From contig NZ_VTLB01000001.1 in assembly GCF_020514235.1 (NCBI RefSeq), positions 1 to 64,000 of the forward strand: DNA of 64,000 nucleotides. Direction: 5' to 3'. Made by a program: the position numbers and the translations under genes. A model generated the notes under the pieces. The model had not been told where the DNA came from. It did not search any database and worked only from the letters and a program-made list of their open reading frames with translations. This DNA comes from Synechococcus sp. MU1617 (lineage in GTDB: Bacteria; Cyanobacteriota; Cyanobacteriia; PCC-6307; Cyanobiaceae). This document shows positions 7,957 through 15,944 of the stretch, piece after piece (positions within the stretch are counted from its first letter, which is position 1; each line of letters opens with the position of its first letter).

Positions 7957-8361
7957 TCAGTTTCTTGATTTCACCACTGTCATGCCGACGGGGGCCAGGG
8001 CGATCAAAGCCAGCTTGATGTGCTGAATGCCAAAGGGAATGCCGATGATCGTGACAAAACAGGCCAGGGCGCTGCTGAGGTGACCCAAGGCCAGCCACCA
8101 GCCGGCCGCAAGGAACCAAATCACATTGCCGAGCGCACCCAGGGGGCCCGTCCCCAGATCGCCTCGTCCCCTGAGCTGACGACGACTCACGGCTTCGGAG
8201 CCGAAAGGCCAGAGCGAGAAACAGCCGATCACCCAACACGACCGCGCCCATGGCAGTCCAACGATGGTGATGGCGCAGATCAATGCTGCCAGCCACCAGG
8301 CCAGAGCCATGGGCAGTCCGCCGAGAACAACCCAGAGGAGGTTGAGGACCATCGAGAACAT
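7957..8361 (-). CDS. YccF family inner membrane protein
   Basis: The 134-residue product shows two copies of the YccF pattern: LNLLWVVLGGLPMALAWWL with TIVGLPWA near residues 5-45, and LGNVIWFLAAGWWLALGH with TIIGIPFG near 80-115. These are four-helix membrane proteins of unknown function. The ATG at 8361 begins right before the first repeat. The open frame continues 21 codons upstream without family similarity. Confidence 0.85.
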   Translation of the reverse strand: MFSMVLNLLWVVLGGLPMALAWWLAALICAITIVGLPWARSCWVIGCFSLWPFGSEAVSRRQLRGRGDLGTGPLGALGNVIWFLAAGWWLALGHLSSALACFVTIIGIPFGIQHIKLALIALAPVGMTVVKSRN

Positions 8362-8426
8362 GTCTCCATTGTCACGGCAAGCGCAATGCTCGTTCGTTAA
8401 ATTCTGTAAAAGGTGTTTGACCAAGC

Positions 8427-9287
8427 ATGTTGGGCAATTACGGGATCGTTGGTTGTGGATATGTCGGATCTGCTGTTGCAGCCCATCTCAGGCGTCAAGG
8501 CCACGAAGTTGTTGGCACCACCACAAGCCCCGAGCGTCTGGCTGAGCTCTGCGATCTGGTCGACCACCCCCGCCTCTACAGCGCGGGCGACCTCATGGCC
8601 GATACCAGCTTCCTTGATCGGCTCGATGGCGTTTTGATTGCGATCGCCCCCACTACAGCCACCTTTGAAGAGGATCAATATGAGAAGGTCTACGGCCAGG
8701 CGGTGCCGGCTCTCGTTGATGCCCTGCGTCAACGCCAGGGGAGCAGGCCGCTGCATGTGACCTACCTGAGCAGTGCTGGGGTGTACGGCGATCAAGCCGG
8801 CGCGATCTGCAATGAGCTGACGCCTCCGGATTGTTCCAACAATGCCAATGCTCTTCTGGCCAGCGCCGAGACGTCTGTTCTTTCGTTGAACGAAGCCTCA
8901 ACCCAGGCTTGTGTATTGCGGCTGGGTGGTATTTACGGTCCCGGTAAGGACATCCCGTCGTACATCCGCAGTGCTGCTGGACAGTCGGTTCGCAAAAACG
9001 GCAATCACATCAATGCCTGGGTTCATCTGCACGACATCATCCGCGGCGTTGATTTTGCTTTCGGCCGGAGCCTCCAAGGCATCTACAACCTTGTGGATGA
9101 TCTTCAGTTCACCCGGCGTCAGCTCTCCAATGCCCTCTGTGATGACTTCGGATTGCCCCCTGTGATCTGGGACAACCACGATCGTCCCGGTGCCCGCATC
9201 TTCAATGCCCGTGTCAGCAATGCCCGGCTTCGTGAGATCGGTTTTCAGCCCAGTGTCAGCTCCATGCTCGAACCTGTGGCGGCCTGA
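8427..9287 (+). CDS. atypical SDR / NAD-dependent epimerase-like protein
   Basis: A 286-residue Rossmann protein. The N-terminal GIVGCGYVGSAVAAHL is a glycine-rich NAD(P)-binding motif and TYLSSAGVYG near residue 110 is the extended-SDR catalytic-strand serine region. The usual YxxxK pair is not visible in the following helix (NNANALLASAET), which places it with the atypical SDR/YeeZ-like group. The substrate is unknown. The C-terminal part (AWVHLHDIIRG, YNLVDD) matches sugar-epimerase-like architecture. Confidence 0.85.
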   Translation: MLGNYGIVGCGYVGSAVAAHLRRQGHEVVGTTTSPERLAELCDLVDHPRLYSAGDLMADTSFLDRLDGVLIAIAPTTATFEEDQYEKVYGQAVPALVDALRQRQGSRPLHVTYLSSAGVYGDQAGAICNELTPPDCSNNANALLASAETSVLSLNEASTQACVLRLGGIYGPGKDIPSYIRSAAGQSVRKNGNHINAWVHLHDIIRGVDFAFGRSLQGIYNLVDDLQFTRRQLSNALCDDFGLPPVIWDNHDRPGARIFNARVSNARLREIGFQPSVSSMLEPVAA

Positions 9288-9458
9288 GCTTCGCTGCATT
9301 AGCTAGCGGCCCCGCACGACGTCTGCGGCTGATTTGATTTTTCGATACGTATTGAGCGAATTTCTCTCATTTTTTGATGTTGATGTAAAGCAGGATTGCG
9401 CGATCCACGGTCAACTCACTGCGTTGATTAGACCCTCTGCATTCAACGCGGTGGCGCT

Positions 9459-9605
9459 GTGAAAGACGAATCCTTTTGCATCGAATTTGCGTCCTCCTTG
9501 GCACTGATGCTGTTGGAGCTCAATGCAGAACTGCTTGAGCTTGCAGACGAAGCTTCCAATCTGAAAGCAGAAGCTTCTGTAGTTGCACTTGAGCGTGCTT
9601 GCTGA
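9459..9605 (+). CDS. small leucine/alanine-rich hypothetical protein
   Basis: GTG 9459 opens a 48-residue helical, acidic frame (LALMLLELNAELLELADEA) that ends at TGA 9605. The stop shares a base with the ATG of the next gene (TGATG), suggesting coupling. No family recognised. Confidence 0.45.
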   Translation: MKDESFCIEFASSLALMLLELNAELLELADEASNLKAEASVVALERAC

Positions 9606-9898
9606 TGTTGGCTCGCATTCGTGGCGTCTTTGCTGAAGCTCAAACGGAAGGTTTGGATCAGCTGTATGCCGTCATCAATGCCGCGCGTGATCTTGCACCG
9701 GATTCAGATTTTCAAGCCTGCTACGACCTCGTGATGGCATCCGGTGGCCCTGAAGTTGAGACCTGGATCAACTTCACGGTGACCACTGCCACCCGCTTTG
9801 ATCTTGATGATCAACCGGAGCCGGAACAGTTTCTTTCAGTTCTCGAGGAATGTTGTGATGCTCGTCGGGAGCTTCAGAGGGCTCAGCCCTCGGAATAG
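9605..9898 (+). CDS. hypothetical protein, 97 residues
   Basis: An acidic helical protein starting MLARIRGVFAEAQTEGLDQLY and containing ETWINFTVTTATRFDLDD near residue 58. ATG 9605 overlaps the stop of the preceding small gene. An earlier in-frame TTG at 9599 is possible. The end overlaps the convergent gene at 9883 by 16 bases. Function unknown. Confidence 0.6.
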   Translation: MLARIRGVFAEAQTEGLDQLYAVINAARDLAPDSDFQACYDLVMASGGPEVETWINFTVTTATRFDLDDQPEPEQFLSVLEECCDARRELQRAQPSE

Positions 9899-10104
9899 CG
9901 CAGTGCTTTGAGGCCCATCACCAGATGGGTGCGAAAACTTCCCAGCGCCATCACCTGTTTGGGTGACCGGGTGTCGCTCACTGCATCACCCTGCCCTTCA
10001 ATCCAACGCAGCAACTCCTGGGTTTGGTCGGCCCATGCACTCAGTGCTGCTCGAAGCAGTTCGTCATCGCTGAGCTGCCCTTCAGGAACGGCGGATGTGT
10101 CCAT
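9883..10104 (-). CDS. hypothetical protein with uncertain start
   Basis: From ATG 10104 the product has 73 residues and is helical (LSDDELLRAALSAWADQTQELL). The same frame stays open upstream to a stop near 10215, and the translation there (SIDLDPFVPDALSHQQLN) looks protein-like, but it has no ATG, GTG or TTG. Either the true start is a rare codon or the N-terminus has been lost. Confidence 0.55.
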   Translation of the reverse strand: MDTSAVPEGQLSDDELLRAALSAWADQTQELLRWIEGQGDAVSDTRSPKQVMALGSFRTHLVMGLKALRYSEG

Positions 10105-10252
10105 CGCCGCTTTGAGTAAAGCGTTGAGTTGCTGATGACTCAGCGCGTCAGGAACAAAGGGATCGAGATCGATGCTTAAGAGAATCTTTAGGATTGTCTC
10201 GACGGTAGTTCAAAGCGAACTATTAATGCCACCCGTGTTTTGGCTCATTGCG

Positions 10253-10639
10253 TCAACCTGATGGAGCTTGATCCGGGTCAACGCTCAGGCCGCGTGTGGC
10301 GAGCGCCAGACGCCGGGCTGCCAACAGGGCGGGATAGGCGAGTGCTGAACGTTGGTTGTCTCCGAACAGCTTGGCCAGCACCCTCAACAGGGGATCACTG
10401 GGTTTCATGCGTCGGCTGAGTTCTGCAATGGCTTCACTGCCATGCCACTTCTGCTCCCCTTCGATCAAAATTGCGCCGTTGCTCAGAGGCAGTCCGAGGG
10501 CATTGAGCTCGCGACGGATCTTGTGATCGGTTCGCCCGTCAACAATGCGCAGGTTGGGAACGCCCGCCTTGAGCTCACTGCGTAGGGCGAAATCCCGACA
10601 GAATGGGCACCCGCCGTCGTAGATGAGGGTTAACAGCAT
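10253..10639 (-). CDS. DCC-family thiol-disulfide oxidoreductase (DUF393)
   Basis: DCC proteins are thioredoxin-like and are named for their first motif, seen here as YDGGCPFCRDF near residue 7, with the CxxC intact. Further family marks are the loop LRIVDGR and the substrate-side GLPLSNGAILIEG. The length of 128 residues is normal. ATG 10639 sits just ahead of the first strand. The start codon shares its first base with the divergent gene's TTG, so any promoter must lie inside one of the two genes. Confidence 0.88.
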   Translation of the reverse strand: MLLTLIYDGGCPFCRDFALRSELKAGVPNLRIVDGRTDHKIRRELNALGLPLSNGAILIEGEQKWHGSEAIAELSRRMKPSDPLLRVLAKLFGDNQRSALAYPALLAARRLALATRGLSVDPDQAPSG

Positions 10640-11007
10640 TGCTGAATTCTGTCGCGAAGGGCTTGGGTCTGGCGTTGTTGTTGCTCTGTTGGTTGTTGGT
10701 GGCGCCCCAGCCGACATGGGCCGATTGGATCTGCGATGGGGATCGGCTCAGTGTTGAAATCACGCGAGGAGCCGTCGACCTAACCGGTCTGCCTGAGGGC
10801 ATTCCCAACACGTTGGAGGGAACCCTTCCTGGAGATGGAATTCTGCTGCGTTGGCGCGATGTGGAGTTGCAACTTCCGCGCACCAACAATGCAGGTGAGC
10901 CCAGCTACACCGATGGCCGTTGGTGGTGGCGTGTTGTTGATGCTTCAGCGCCGGAATTCTGGGAACGCCGTGGCAGCGTGATTCACCATCAATGCGTACC
11001 GACCTGA
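10639..11007 (+). CDS. secreted hypothetical protein
   Basis: A 122-residue product with a clear signal peptide (LGLALLLLCWLLVAPQPTWA) and a mature part containing ICDGD near the N-terminus and HHQC near the C-terminus, possibly one disulfide. It starts at TTG 10639, immediately divergent from the DCC gene; an internal TTG around 10672 is an alternative. Function unknown. Confidence 0.65.
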   Translation: MLNSVAKGLGLALLLLCWLLVAPQPTWADWICDGDRLSVEITRGAVDLTGLPEGIPNTLEGTLPGDGILLRWRDVELQLPRTNNAGEPSYTDGRWWWRVVDASAPEFWERRGSVIHHQCVPT

Positions 11008-11019
11008 GCCTGAGTCCTG

Positions 11020-11373
11020 TTACCGCCGTTTTGGGTTGCGGCGGTTGGCCTTGCGGGTTCCTCCGTAGCGATAACCAGCTTGTTCTCGAAAGTTCGGCCA
11101 GCAGGTTTCGCACACCAGAATCCAGTCGGCGAGTCGGGTGGTGCTGACCCGGAAATGGACGTTCCCCGACTGTCTGCAGTGTTCGCAACAAAATCTTTTG
11201 TTTTTCCACAGTTCTTTAAACGATTCCTCTGGCGAATCGGTGGCCTGAGGCTTTCCCTGAGGATTCTTTGCTTCGCTCACGTCAGAGAGCGCTGCGTTTG
11301 GGCTTGATGCGTTATCAGAATCACAGATCCATTGGTTCCTTGAAATCAATCGCCAGCACAGCATTCTTGTCAA
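11020..11373 (-). CDS. small zinc-ribbon-like protein
   Basis: The C-terminal half of the 117-residue frame has paired cysteines (RFCCEHC near 62 and LVCETC near 87), consistent with a zinc ribbon, followed by a basic tail (YGGTRKANRRNPKRR) that could contact nucleic acid. The first 50 residues are low-complexity and the true start may be internal. Confidence 0.55.
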   Translation of the reverse strand: MTRMLCWRLISRNQWICDSDNASSPNAALSDVSEAKNPQGKPQATDSPEESFKELWKNKRFCCEHCRQSGNVHFRVSTTRLADWILVCETCWPNFREQAGYRYGGTRKANRRNPKRR

Positions 11374-11495
11374 TGAACTGGAGGATTCGCCTGGGACTGG
11401 TGAGCCTCTGAAGTTTGTTTTCCACGCCGATTGCCGAAACCGCTGTAGTCGTCAGGATCGCGTGCTTAACCCCTGTGGAAAAGCTGTGAATAACT

Positions 11496-11747
11496 CTACG
11501 AATCGACTGGTATCTGGGCGTTGATGGAGGCTTTTAGAGCGGCCATCTCGTGGGCAGTGAGGTGAGCTTCGACGGCTTCAGGCGTGTTGTTCAGATAGTG
11601 GATCCATGCCTCGTAGCACTGCTGTTGCGTGGCCATGGGGTTTTGCTCTTCGCCATCCCTTGCGCTGAGCAGAAGCTCTTCGATCCTGGCTAGCCGCGTC
11701 TCCATCCGGCTCAAGCGGCTGGCGATGGCGTCGTCCTGTTGCGTCAT
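11496..11747 (-). CDS. hypothetical protein with short coiled coil
   Basis: An 83-residue protein. Residues 6-30 (IASRLSRMETRLARIEELLLS) form a likely coiled coil, followed by a segment with CYEAWIHYLNNTPEAVEAH. No family recognised. Confidence 0.58.
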   Translation of the reverse strand: MTQQDDAIASRLSRMETRLARIEELLLSARDGEEQNPMATQQQCYEAWIHYLNNTPEAVEAHLTAHEMAALKASINAQIPVDS

Positions 11748-11844
11748 CTGCGGAGGGGCGGAAGGGCCTCTGATTGTTGCGGGGAGACCCAGGGTTGACG
11801 CTGTAGTACATGCGCACTAAAACAGATGTACTGCTCTAAAGCTC

Positions 11845-12036
11845 ATGTCTGCGAGTTCCCCTTACGCCCCCTTCTGTGCTGACGAGTGGATGCGTCATTC
11901 CTTGATCCGTCCGCGCAAGGCGTTCCCGGCGAAGGCCTCAGCCGTGGCGAAGCCTCGTGCCAGGCCGCCCGCTGCAGCTCGAGTTTGTGATGCGGTGCAG
12001 GGAGAACTCTTCCTCTTTCCCGTTGTGATCTGCTGA
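11845..12036 (+). CDS. possible small hypothetical protein
   Basis: A 63-residue proline/alanine/arginine-rich frame starting MSASSPYAPFCADEWMRHSL. It fits between its neighbours and no other frame is open across it, but composition bias makes it only weakly supported. Confidence 0.35.
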   Translation: MSASSPYAPFCADEWMRHSLIRPRKAFPAKASAVAKPRARPPAAARVCDAVQGELFLFPVVIC

Positions 12037-12122
12037 GCCTTGGTCTCTACGACAAACGTTTGCAGAAATCGCTGTTTGCCCCCTGTTCTGCCAGGGTGAG
12101 CAGTGGTTTTTGTTGCCAGACC

Positions 12123-12248
12123 ATGCTGTTATTCGCCTCCCAGACAGCTCAAGGCGGTCCGACTGTGATTCTTCCGGCCCTGCTCATCACCGGTCTTCTC
12201 GTCGCAGCATCCCAGGCTTTTGTTCCCAAGGGCGGCGATAAGAACTGA
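12123..12248 (+). CDS. 41-residue single-helix membrane protein
   Basis: ATG 12123 gives MLLFASQTAQGG followed by a transmembrane helix (VILPALLITGLLVAASQAF) and a charged tail (VPKGGDKN). Extension to 12060 adds 21 residues without a clear feature. The gene is convergent with the hydrolase at 12264. Unknown role. Confidence 0.45.
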   Translation: MLLFASQTAQGGPTVILPALLITGLLVAASQAFVPKGGDKN

Positions 12249-12263
12249 GTTTTGGCGTTCGCT

Positions 12264-13649
12264 TCATCGAAGGGCTGAGAGAACATCAGCCCCGAAAGCA
12301 TTGGCATCAAAACCTGGCTTTTTGGGTGTCTGTCCCAGACGCACAATCACCGCGCGCTGGGATGGAGCCACCAGCAGCAATTGTCCCTGGTAGCCCTCCG
12401 CTGAGAAGCTGTCTTTGGGCAGATCAGGCCTCGATTTGCGCCGGCTGAGCCACCAGTGCGCTCCGTAGGCCTGCTTTGATCCCCGCGACGCCGTTCGAGC
12501 CTGCTGAACCCAGTTCGCGGGCAAAAGTTGTTTGCCGTTCCAGCTGCCATGATCCAGGTAAAGCTGGCCAAACCGGGCCCAATCGCGTCCGCTGGCCCAA
12601 GCCAGGGATGAGCCCACCAAAGTTCCACTGTTGTCGCTCTCGAGAACAGCAGTTGTCATCCCAAGAGGCCCGAACAACGCCTGTGAGGGAAAGCTCCAGT
12701 AGTGCTGATCGTCATCGATGGCGTGCCTCAGGATCCGGCTGAGGATGTTTGTGGTTCCGGATGAATAGTTCCACTTTTTCCCCGGTTTTTTGCTCAGTGA
12801 TTTGCTGGCGGCGAACCCTGCCATGTCGGCTTCCTGGGTCAGCATCCGCACCAGATCCGAGTTCAGTGCTCCCGTCGATTCCTCGAAGGCCAGTCCGCTG
12901 TTCATTCGCAGCAGCTGATCCAGGCTGATCTTTTGGCGTGGATCCTGCGGATCACTCCATTCGGACACCTTCGGCGGCTTGTCTGGATCCAGAAGCCCTG
13001 TGTGGATGGCTCGTCCGATCAGGGCATGGGTGATGCTTTTGCTCATCGACCAGCCAATCAGTGGCATGTCGGGCGGAATGCTCTTGGCGTAGCGCTCGGC
13101 AATCACCCAGCCGTCCTGCACCACAACCACAGCTCGGGTTCGTTTTGGTAGGAGCGGATCGTTCTCCTGAAAGGCGCGATCGAGAGCCCTGTTCAGCGCT
13201 TGGTGATCGATTTCAGGTGGCTCTGGCTGGGCTGTGGCGATCAGGGGCCAGGGGTCTCCAATGGGCTTGGAATTCCCGGAGCCGGGCTTGTTTTGGCTGA
13301 GTGCTCGGGGCGTTGGTTGGCCGTTGATGCGCCATGTACAGCCCCGTTCACCGTTCTGCACGGCTTCAGCGCGAATCAGCCCGAACAGGGAGCTCGCTTT
13401 AACGCGACCAGCGCTTGGCTCGATCTGGGTGTGGATCATCCCCTGGCCGGCGGCCAGGTCCTCTTTCAGCATCTGGTCTGGATCCATCCCAGCCATCAGC
13501 ACGCCGCTGCAGAGCTGTTTGGCAATGAAACTCGTCCCCGCCTTGGCGAAGGTGACCAGGTTTCGCAGCGGAGGTTCCAGGCCTGCTGTGATGCTGAAGG
13601 CCACTGCCGCAGTTGAGATCACCACAATGCGCCACTGCTGCTTTGTCAC
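12264..13649 (-). CDS. serine beta-lactamase-like hydrolase, membrane-anchored
   Basis: A 461-residue product with an N-terminal membrane segment (IVVISTAAVAFSITAGL) and a beta-lactamase/DD-peptidase fold. The nucleophile motif SxxK is seen as GWSMSKSITHALIG. The second motif appears as WNYSSGTTNIL (YSS in place of the usual YxN). Late residues include EGYQGQ and RLGQTP. Homologous proteins are often called class C beta-lactamases or 6-aminohexanoate-dimer hydrolases, and the true substrate is not known. GTG 13649 is chosen because the 14 codons before it run through a terminator hairpin. Confidence 0.8.
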   Translation of the reverse strand: MTKQQWRIVVISTAAVAFSITAGLEPPLRNLVTFAKAGTSFIAKQLCSGVLMAGMDPDQMLKEDLAAGQGMIHTQIEPSAGRVKASSLFGLIRAEAVQNGERGCTWRINGQPTPRALSQNKPGSGNSKPIGDPWPLIATAQPEPPEIDHQALNRALDRAFQENDPLLPKRTRAVVVVQDGWVIAERYAKSIPPDMPLIGWSMSKSITHALIGRAIHTGLLDPDKPPKVSEWSDPQDPRQKISLDQLLRMNSGLAFEESTGALNSDLVRMLTQEADMAGFAASKSLSKKPGKKWNYSSGTTNILSRILRHAIDDDQHYWSFPSQALFGPLGMTTAVLESDNSGTLVGSSLAWASGRDWARFGQLYLDHGSWNGKQLLPANWVQQARTASRGSKQAYGAHWWLSRRKSRPDLPKDSFSAEGYQGQLLLVAPSQRAVIVRLGQTPKKPGFDANAFGADVLSALR

Positions 13650-13663
13650 CCTCAACGGCCATG

Positions 13664-13688
13664 AAAAAAGCGGGGAATGTCCCCGCTT
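13664..13688 (-). terminator. intrinsic terminator
   Basis: An 8-bp perfect stem (13668-13675 with 13681-13688, AAGCGGGG/CCCCGCTT) with a 5-base loop. On the minus strand it is followed by a run of U residues (13669 down to 13664). It closes the DUF4278 gene transcript just before the hydrolase gene. Confidence 0.85.
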
Positions 13689-13711
13689 CAATCATGAATG
13701 GAAATTTGGCC

Positions 13712-13954
13712 TCAGTACACGTCGTAGCTGACGCCGCGGTAACGCAGTTCCCGCCCACCGCTTGGGTGCTGTTGTGGGTCGATCGCTTCGTAGGCAACGC
13801 CGCGATAGCGCAGCACTTTGGTCTTGGTTCCCACCGGGGTGTGCACCCGGTCGGTGTGGTCTTGGTGGCGGTAGGCCCGTGCCATCTGTGTTCTGGCCGT
13901 TTCGATGGCCTGATTGCGCACAGTCCGTGCCTTGATCAGTTGAAGGGTGTTCAT
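13712..13954 (-). CDS. DUF4278 protein with two repeats
   Basis: An 80-residue protein carrying two LRYRG motifs (VLRYRGVAYEA near 50 and ELRYRGVSYDVY at the end), the signature of DUF4278, a cyanobacterial family of unknown function. The N-terminal part is a basic helix (LQLIKARTVRNQAIETAR). ATG 13954 is taken because the upstream extension is unlike the family. Confidence 0.82.
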   Translation of the reverse strand: MNTLQLIKARTVRNQAIETARTQMARAYRHQDHTDRVHTPVGTKTKVLRYRGVAYEAIDPQQHPSGGRELRYRGVSYDVY

Positions 13955-14114
13955 CTTTCTCTTGCGCGGTGTCCACGCCCCCGTTGCCTGGCGTGGATCT
14001 GACTGCTGCCTGTTGAAGAGGCTCAACGTGATCACACCTTAGCTCTGATTTGTATCAACGGCTACTGTTTTTTCTGCTTCGCTTGGGTCTCGTTGGCAGC
14101 ATGGGGCTTGATGA

Positions 14115-14714
14115 ATGCGACGCTTGTCTGGGGCAGTCCCTCTGGTGTGCATCTGCGGGCCGTCTGCAGCTGGCAAGACAACCTTTGCGGCACATCTCGC
14201 CGAGCAACTGCGTGCCAGGGGACGACATCCACTGCTGATCGCCTGTGATGACTACTACCGCAGTGGTTGGCTCCCGAGCTCTCGCTATGGCTTCGACACG
14301 GTGGATGCCATTGACGCGGATCAGCTGCGGCTGCAGCTCAACGCTGTTCGCTACCGGCAGCTGGGCTCCCTGCGCAGCTACGACATGCGCAGCCGCAAGG
14401 TTGGCTCCAGGTCATTGAATCAGCCATACGACCTGGTTCTGGTGGAAGGATCCTATGGGCCGCAACATTTGCTGGAGGCTGTGCCGATCTCGCTAGTCGT
14501 GTACATCGAAACCCCTCTTCTGCAGAGGCTTGTCAGGCGTCTCTGGCGTGATGTACGCGAAAGGCAGCGGTCAGCTCTGTATGTGATTCGCCAGATGCTG
14601 GGTGAAATGCTGCCCGGTGAGCGACGCTTCATTCACCCTTTGAAGCAACGCGCAGACGTCATTGTTCAAGGCTATGACTACGATCTGGAGCCTGTTCTCA
14701 GCAGAATCGAATGA
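14115..14714 (+). CDS. uridine kinase-like P-loop protein
   Basis: A 199-residue P-loop protein of the uridine kinase/phosphoribulokinase superfamily. The Walker A motif GPSAAGKTTF lies at residues 15-24, CDDYYR near 44 corresponds to the substrate/metal aspartates of uridine kinases, and VEGSYG near 110 is the Walker B region. The length suits a nucleoside or small-molecule kinase. The start could be slightly different, but the motifs lie in the right place. Confidence 0.82.
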   Translation: MRRLSGAVPLVCICGPSAAGKTTFAAHLAEQLRARGRHPLLIACDDYYRSGWLPSSRYGFDTVDAIDADQLRLQLNAVRYRQLGSLRSYDMRSRKVGSRSLNQPYDLVLVEGSYGPQHLLEAVPISLVVYIETPLLQRLVRRLWRDVRERQRSALYVIRQMLGEMLPGERRFIHPLKQRADVIVQGYDYDLEPVLSRIE

Positions 14715-14841
14715 TCGCGGGTGGGGGAGGCAGCCGTAAGCGTCTCTTCCACTGAAGCAAACAAGACCTCTGATGAATGTCATTGCCAAAGGCTGAGTTC
14801 GGCTCGCCTTCGCCAAAAGGGTTGATGACCAGGTGCGACTG

Positions 14842-15105
14842 TCAGACCCTGTTTCCTTCGTCGTCCCAATACTCGATCCTTCTCACTTCAAGGTCGTCTT
14901 GCTTCAGTTTGATTGCGATCTCCTTAGCCCTTGCTCTCAGGTACAACTCATCGGTCACCAGGCTTTGGTAAACGATCTCTTCCAGTGTTTCCGCTGGAGC
15001 TTCTGAGACGATCTGCTTCACGTCGTCCTTGCTCAGCTTCACATCAGTTCGGATGCTGACGGTCTGCTCGAAGTCGAACTCGATTTCGTTGATGACGGAT
15101 TCCAT
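14842..15105 (-). CDS. hypothetical protein
   Basis: An 87-residue acidic protein (MESVINEIEFDFEQTVSIR...) with a helical middle (LEEIVYQSLVTDELYLRARAK, of which about residues 48-66 look helical) and an acidic tail. ATG 15105 lies just after a terminator on the same strand, so it is probably transcribed from its own promoter. Confidence 0.62.
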   Translation of the reverse strand: MESVINEIEFDFEQTVSIRTDVKLSKDDVKQIVSEAPAETLEEIVYQSLVTDELYLRARAKEIAIKLKQDDLEVRRIEYWDDEGNRV

Positions 15106-15120
15106 GGGCTTCCTTCCAGA

Positions 15121-15151
15121 CAAAAAGAAACCCCCGCCAAAGGCAGGGGTT
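15121..15151 (-). terminator. intrinsic terminator
   Basis: A ten-pair stem (15129-15138 with 15142-15151) with a three-base loop and one G-U position. On the minus strand it is followed by UCUUUUU. It would end transcripts of the DUF1651 gene at 15286. Confidence 0.75.
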
Positions 15152-15285
15152 CCAAAACGACTCGCAGGAGTGTGTCCTTGTTTCCACCCTGTGAGGCGTT
15201 TTTCCTCACATCACCAAGATGCCTACACGATGGGTGCGGTGGGATTGCTGATGGACAGCCTCGTGGTTGGCACCAGCGGTTCGTC

Positions 15286-15534
15286 TCACAGTTCAACCGC
15301 GTCGCCCCAGGCCGGGGACGCAAGGCGCTTCCATCCTTGGGTCTGTAATGACGCCCAGAGTTGTTCTGCTTCGGCCTTTCTCAAGTGTCGCCGTTCCTTC
15401 AGAAGAGGAGGGCCATCAGGCAGGCGACGGCCTCTGTCGATGAAAACCTTTGGCTCGTTGATCCATCCCTTCTGATCGCGATGGAATCGCCAGATCCAGC
15501 GGCCGTCACTGTCAATCAGCCAGCCCTCTCCCAT
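15286..15534 (-). CDS. DUF1651 protein
   Basis: An 82-residue protein matching the DUF1651 pattern: GEGWLIDSDGRWIWRFHRD, then a VFIDRGRRLPDGPPLL segment and an AEQLWASLQTQGWKR helix. To my knowledge the family is found in marine picocyanobacteria, usually in several copies, and has no known function. It is a good lineage marker for this window. Confidence 0.85.
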   Translation of the reverse strand: MGEGWLIDSDGRWIWRFHRDQKGWINEPKVFIDRGRRLPDGPPLLKERRHLRKAEAEQLWASLQTQGWKRLASPAWGDAVEL

Positions 15535-15843
15535 GTCTATCCTGCAAGTACATCAGTACTAGCAATGGCGAGCATTGGCGGTCAAGTGGCCTCCTGCCTC
15601 AAGCTCAAGTCAAAAAAAAGAGCAGGCCCCTCAGCCCACCCTCTCCGTGACGCATGGAAAGCACCACTGCTTTCCCGTTGCACTGTCCATGACGCTGGCG
15701 CTTTGGCGGGTATCGATTCGCACGCTTTTAGGCATTACTGCTTAGTAAGAGCTGTTCTCATTCGAGTGATGATTCGGGTGGCGCGAGCATCACTGCCAAC
15801 GCTTCGGGGAGTTGAACGAGCGCAGGTTCCCTCGCCTGCGCCT

Positions 15844-15863
15844 CCCCCCCCCCAAAAAAAAAA
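15844..15863. repeat. C10A10 homopolymer tract
   Basis: Ten C residues directly followed by ten A residues, about 80 bases upstream of petF. Such tracts are prone to slippage and bend DNA. A promoter-spacing role is possible but unproven. Confidence 0.9.
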
Positions 15864-15870
15864 TCAAGGG

Positions 15871-15887
15871 TGGACCTCTCAGGTCCA
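15871..15887. repeat. perfect inverted repeat upstream of petF
   Basis: TGGACCT CTC AGGTCCA forms a 7-bp perfect stem with a 3-base loop, 57 bases before the ferredoxin ATG. It could be an operator or a 5'-leader hairpin. There is no T-run after it, so it is not an intrinsic terminator. Confidence 0.6.
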
Positions 15888-15944
15888 GCTGCCTTGGCAC
15901 CGATGGTCTGATCCAGCTACCAACCTCTCAGGACCTTCTGAGTC

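Larger units (their letters stand above)
15535..15944. other. intergenic region before ferredoxin
   Basis: About 410 bases without a convincing gene. It contains a 7-bp hairpin (GCGCAGG/CCTGCGC within 15830-15842), a C10A10 tract and a perfect inverted repeat (listed separately). It should hold the divergent promoters of the DUF1651 gene and petF. No tRNA-like fold was seen. Confidence 0.6.

Noticed and set aside
13650-13691. Extended start for the beta-lactamase-like gene at TTG 13691
   Set aside because: The additional 14 codons pass through an intrinsic terminator hairpin. GTG 13649, just before the membrane helix, is the better start.
15830-15863. Hairpin GCGCAGG/CCTGCGC as a terminator
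   Set aside because: It is followed by C and A runs on the plus strand, with no T-run after the stem on either strand.
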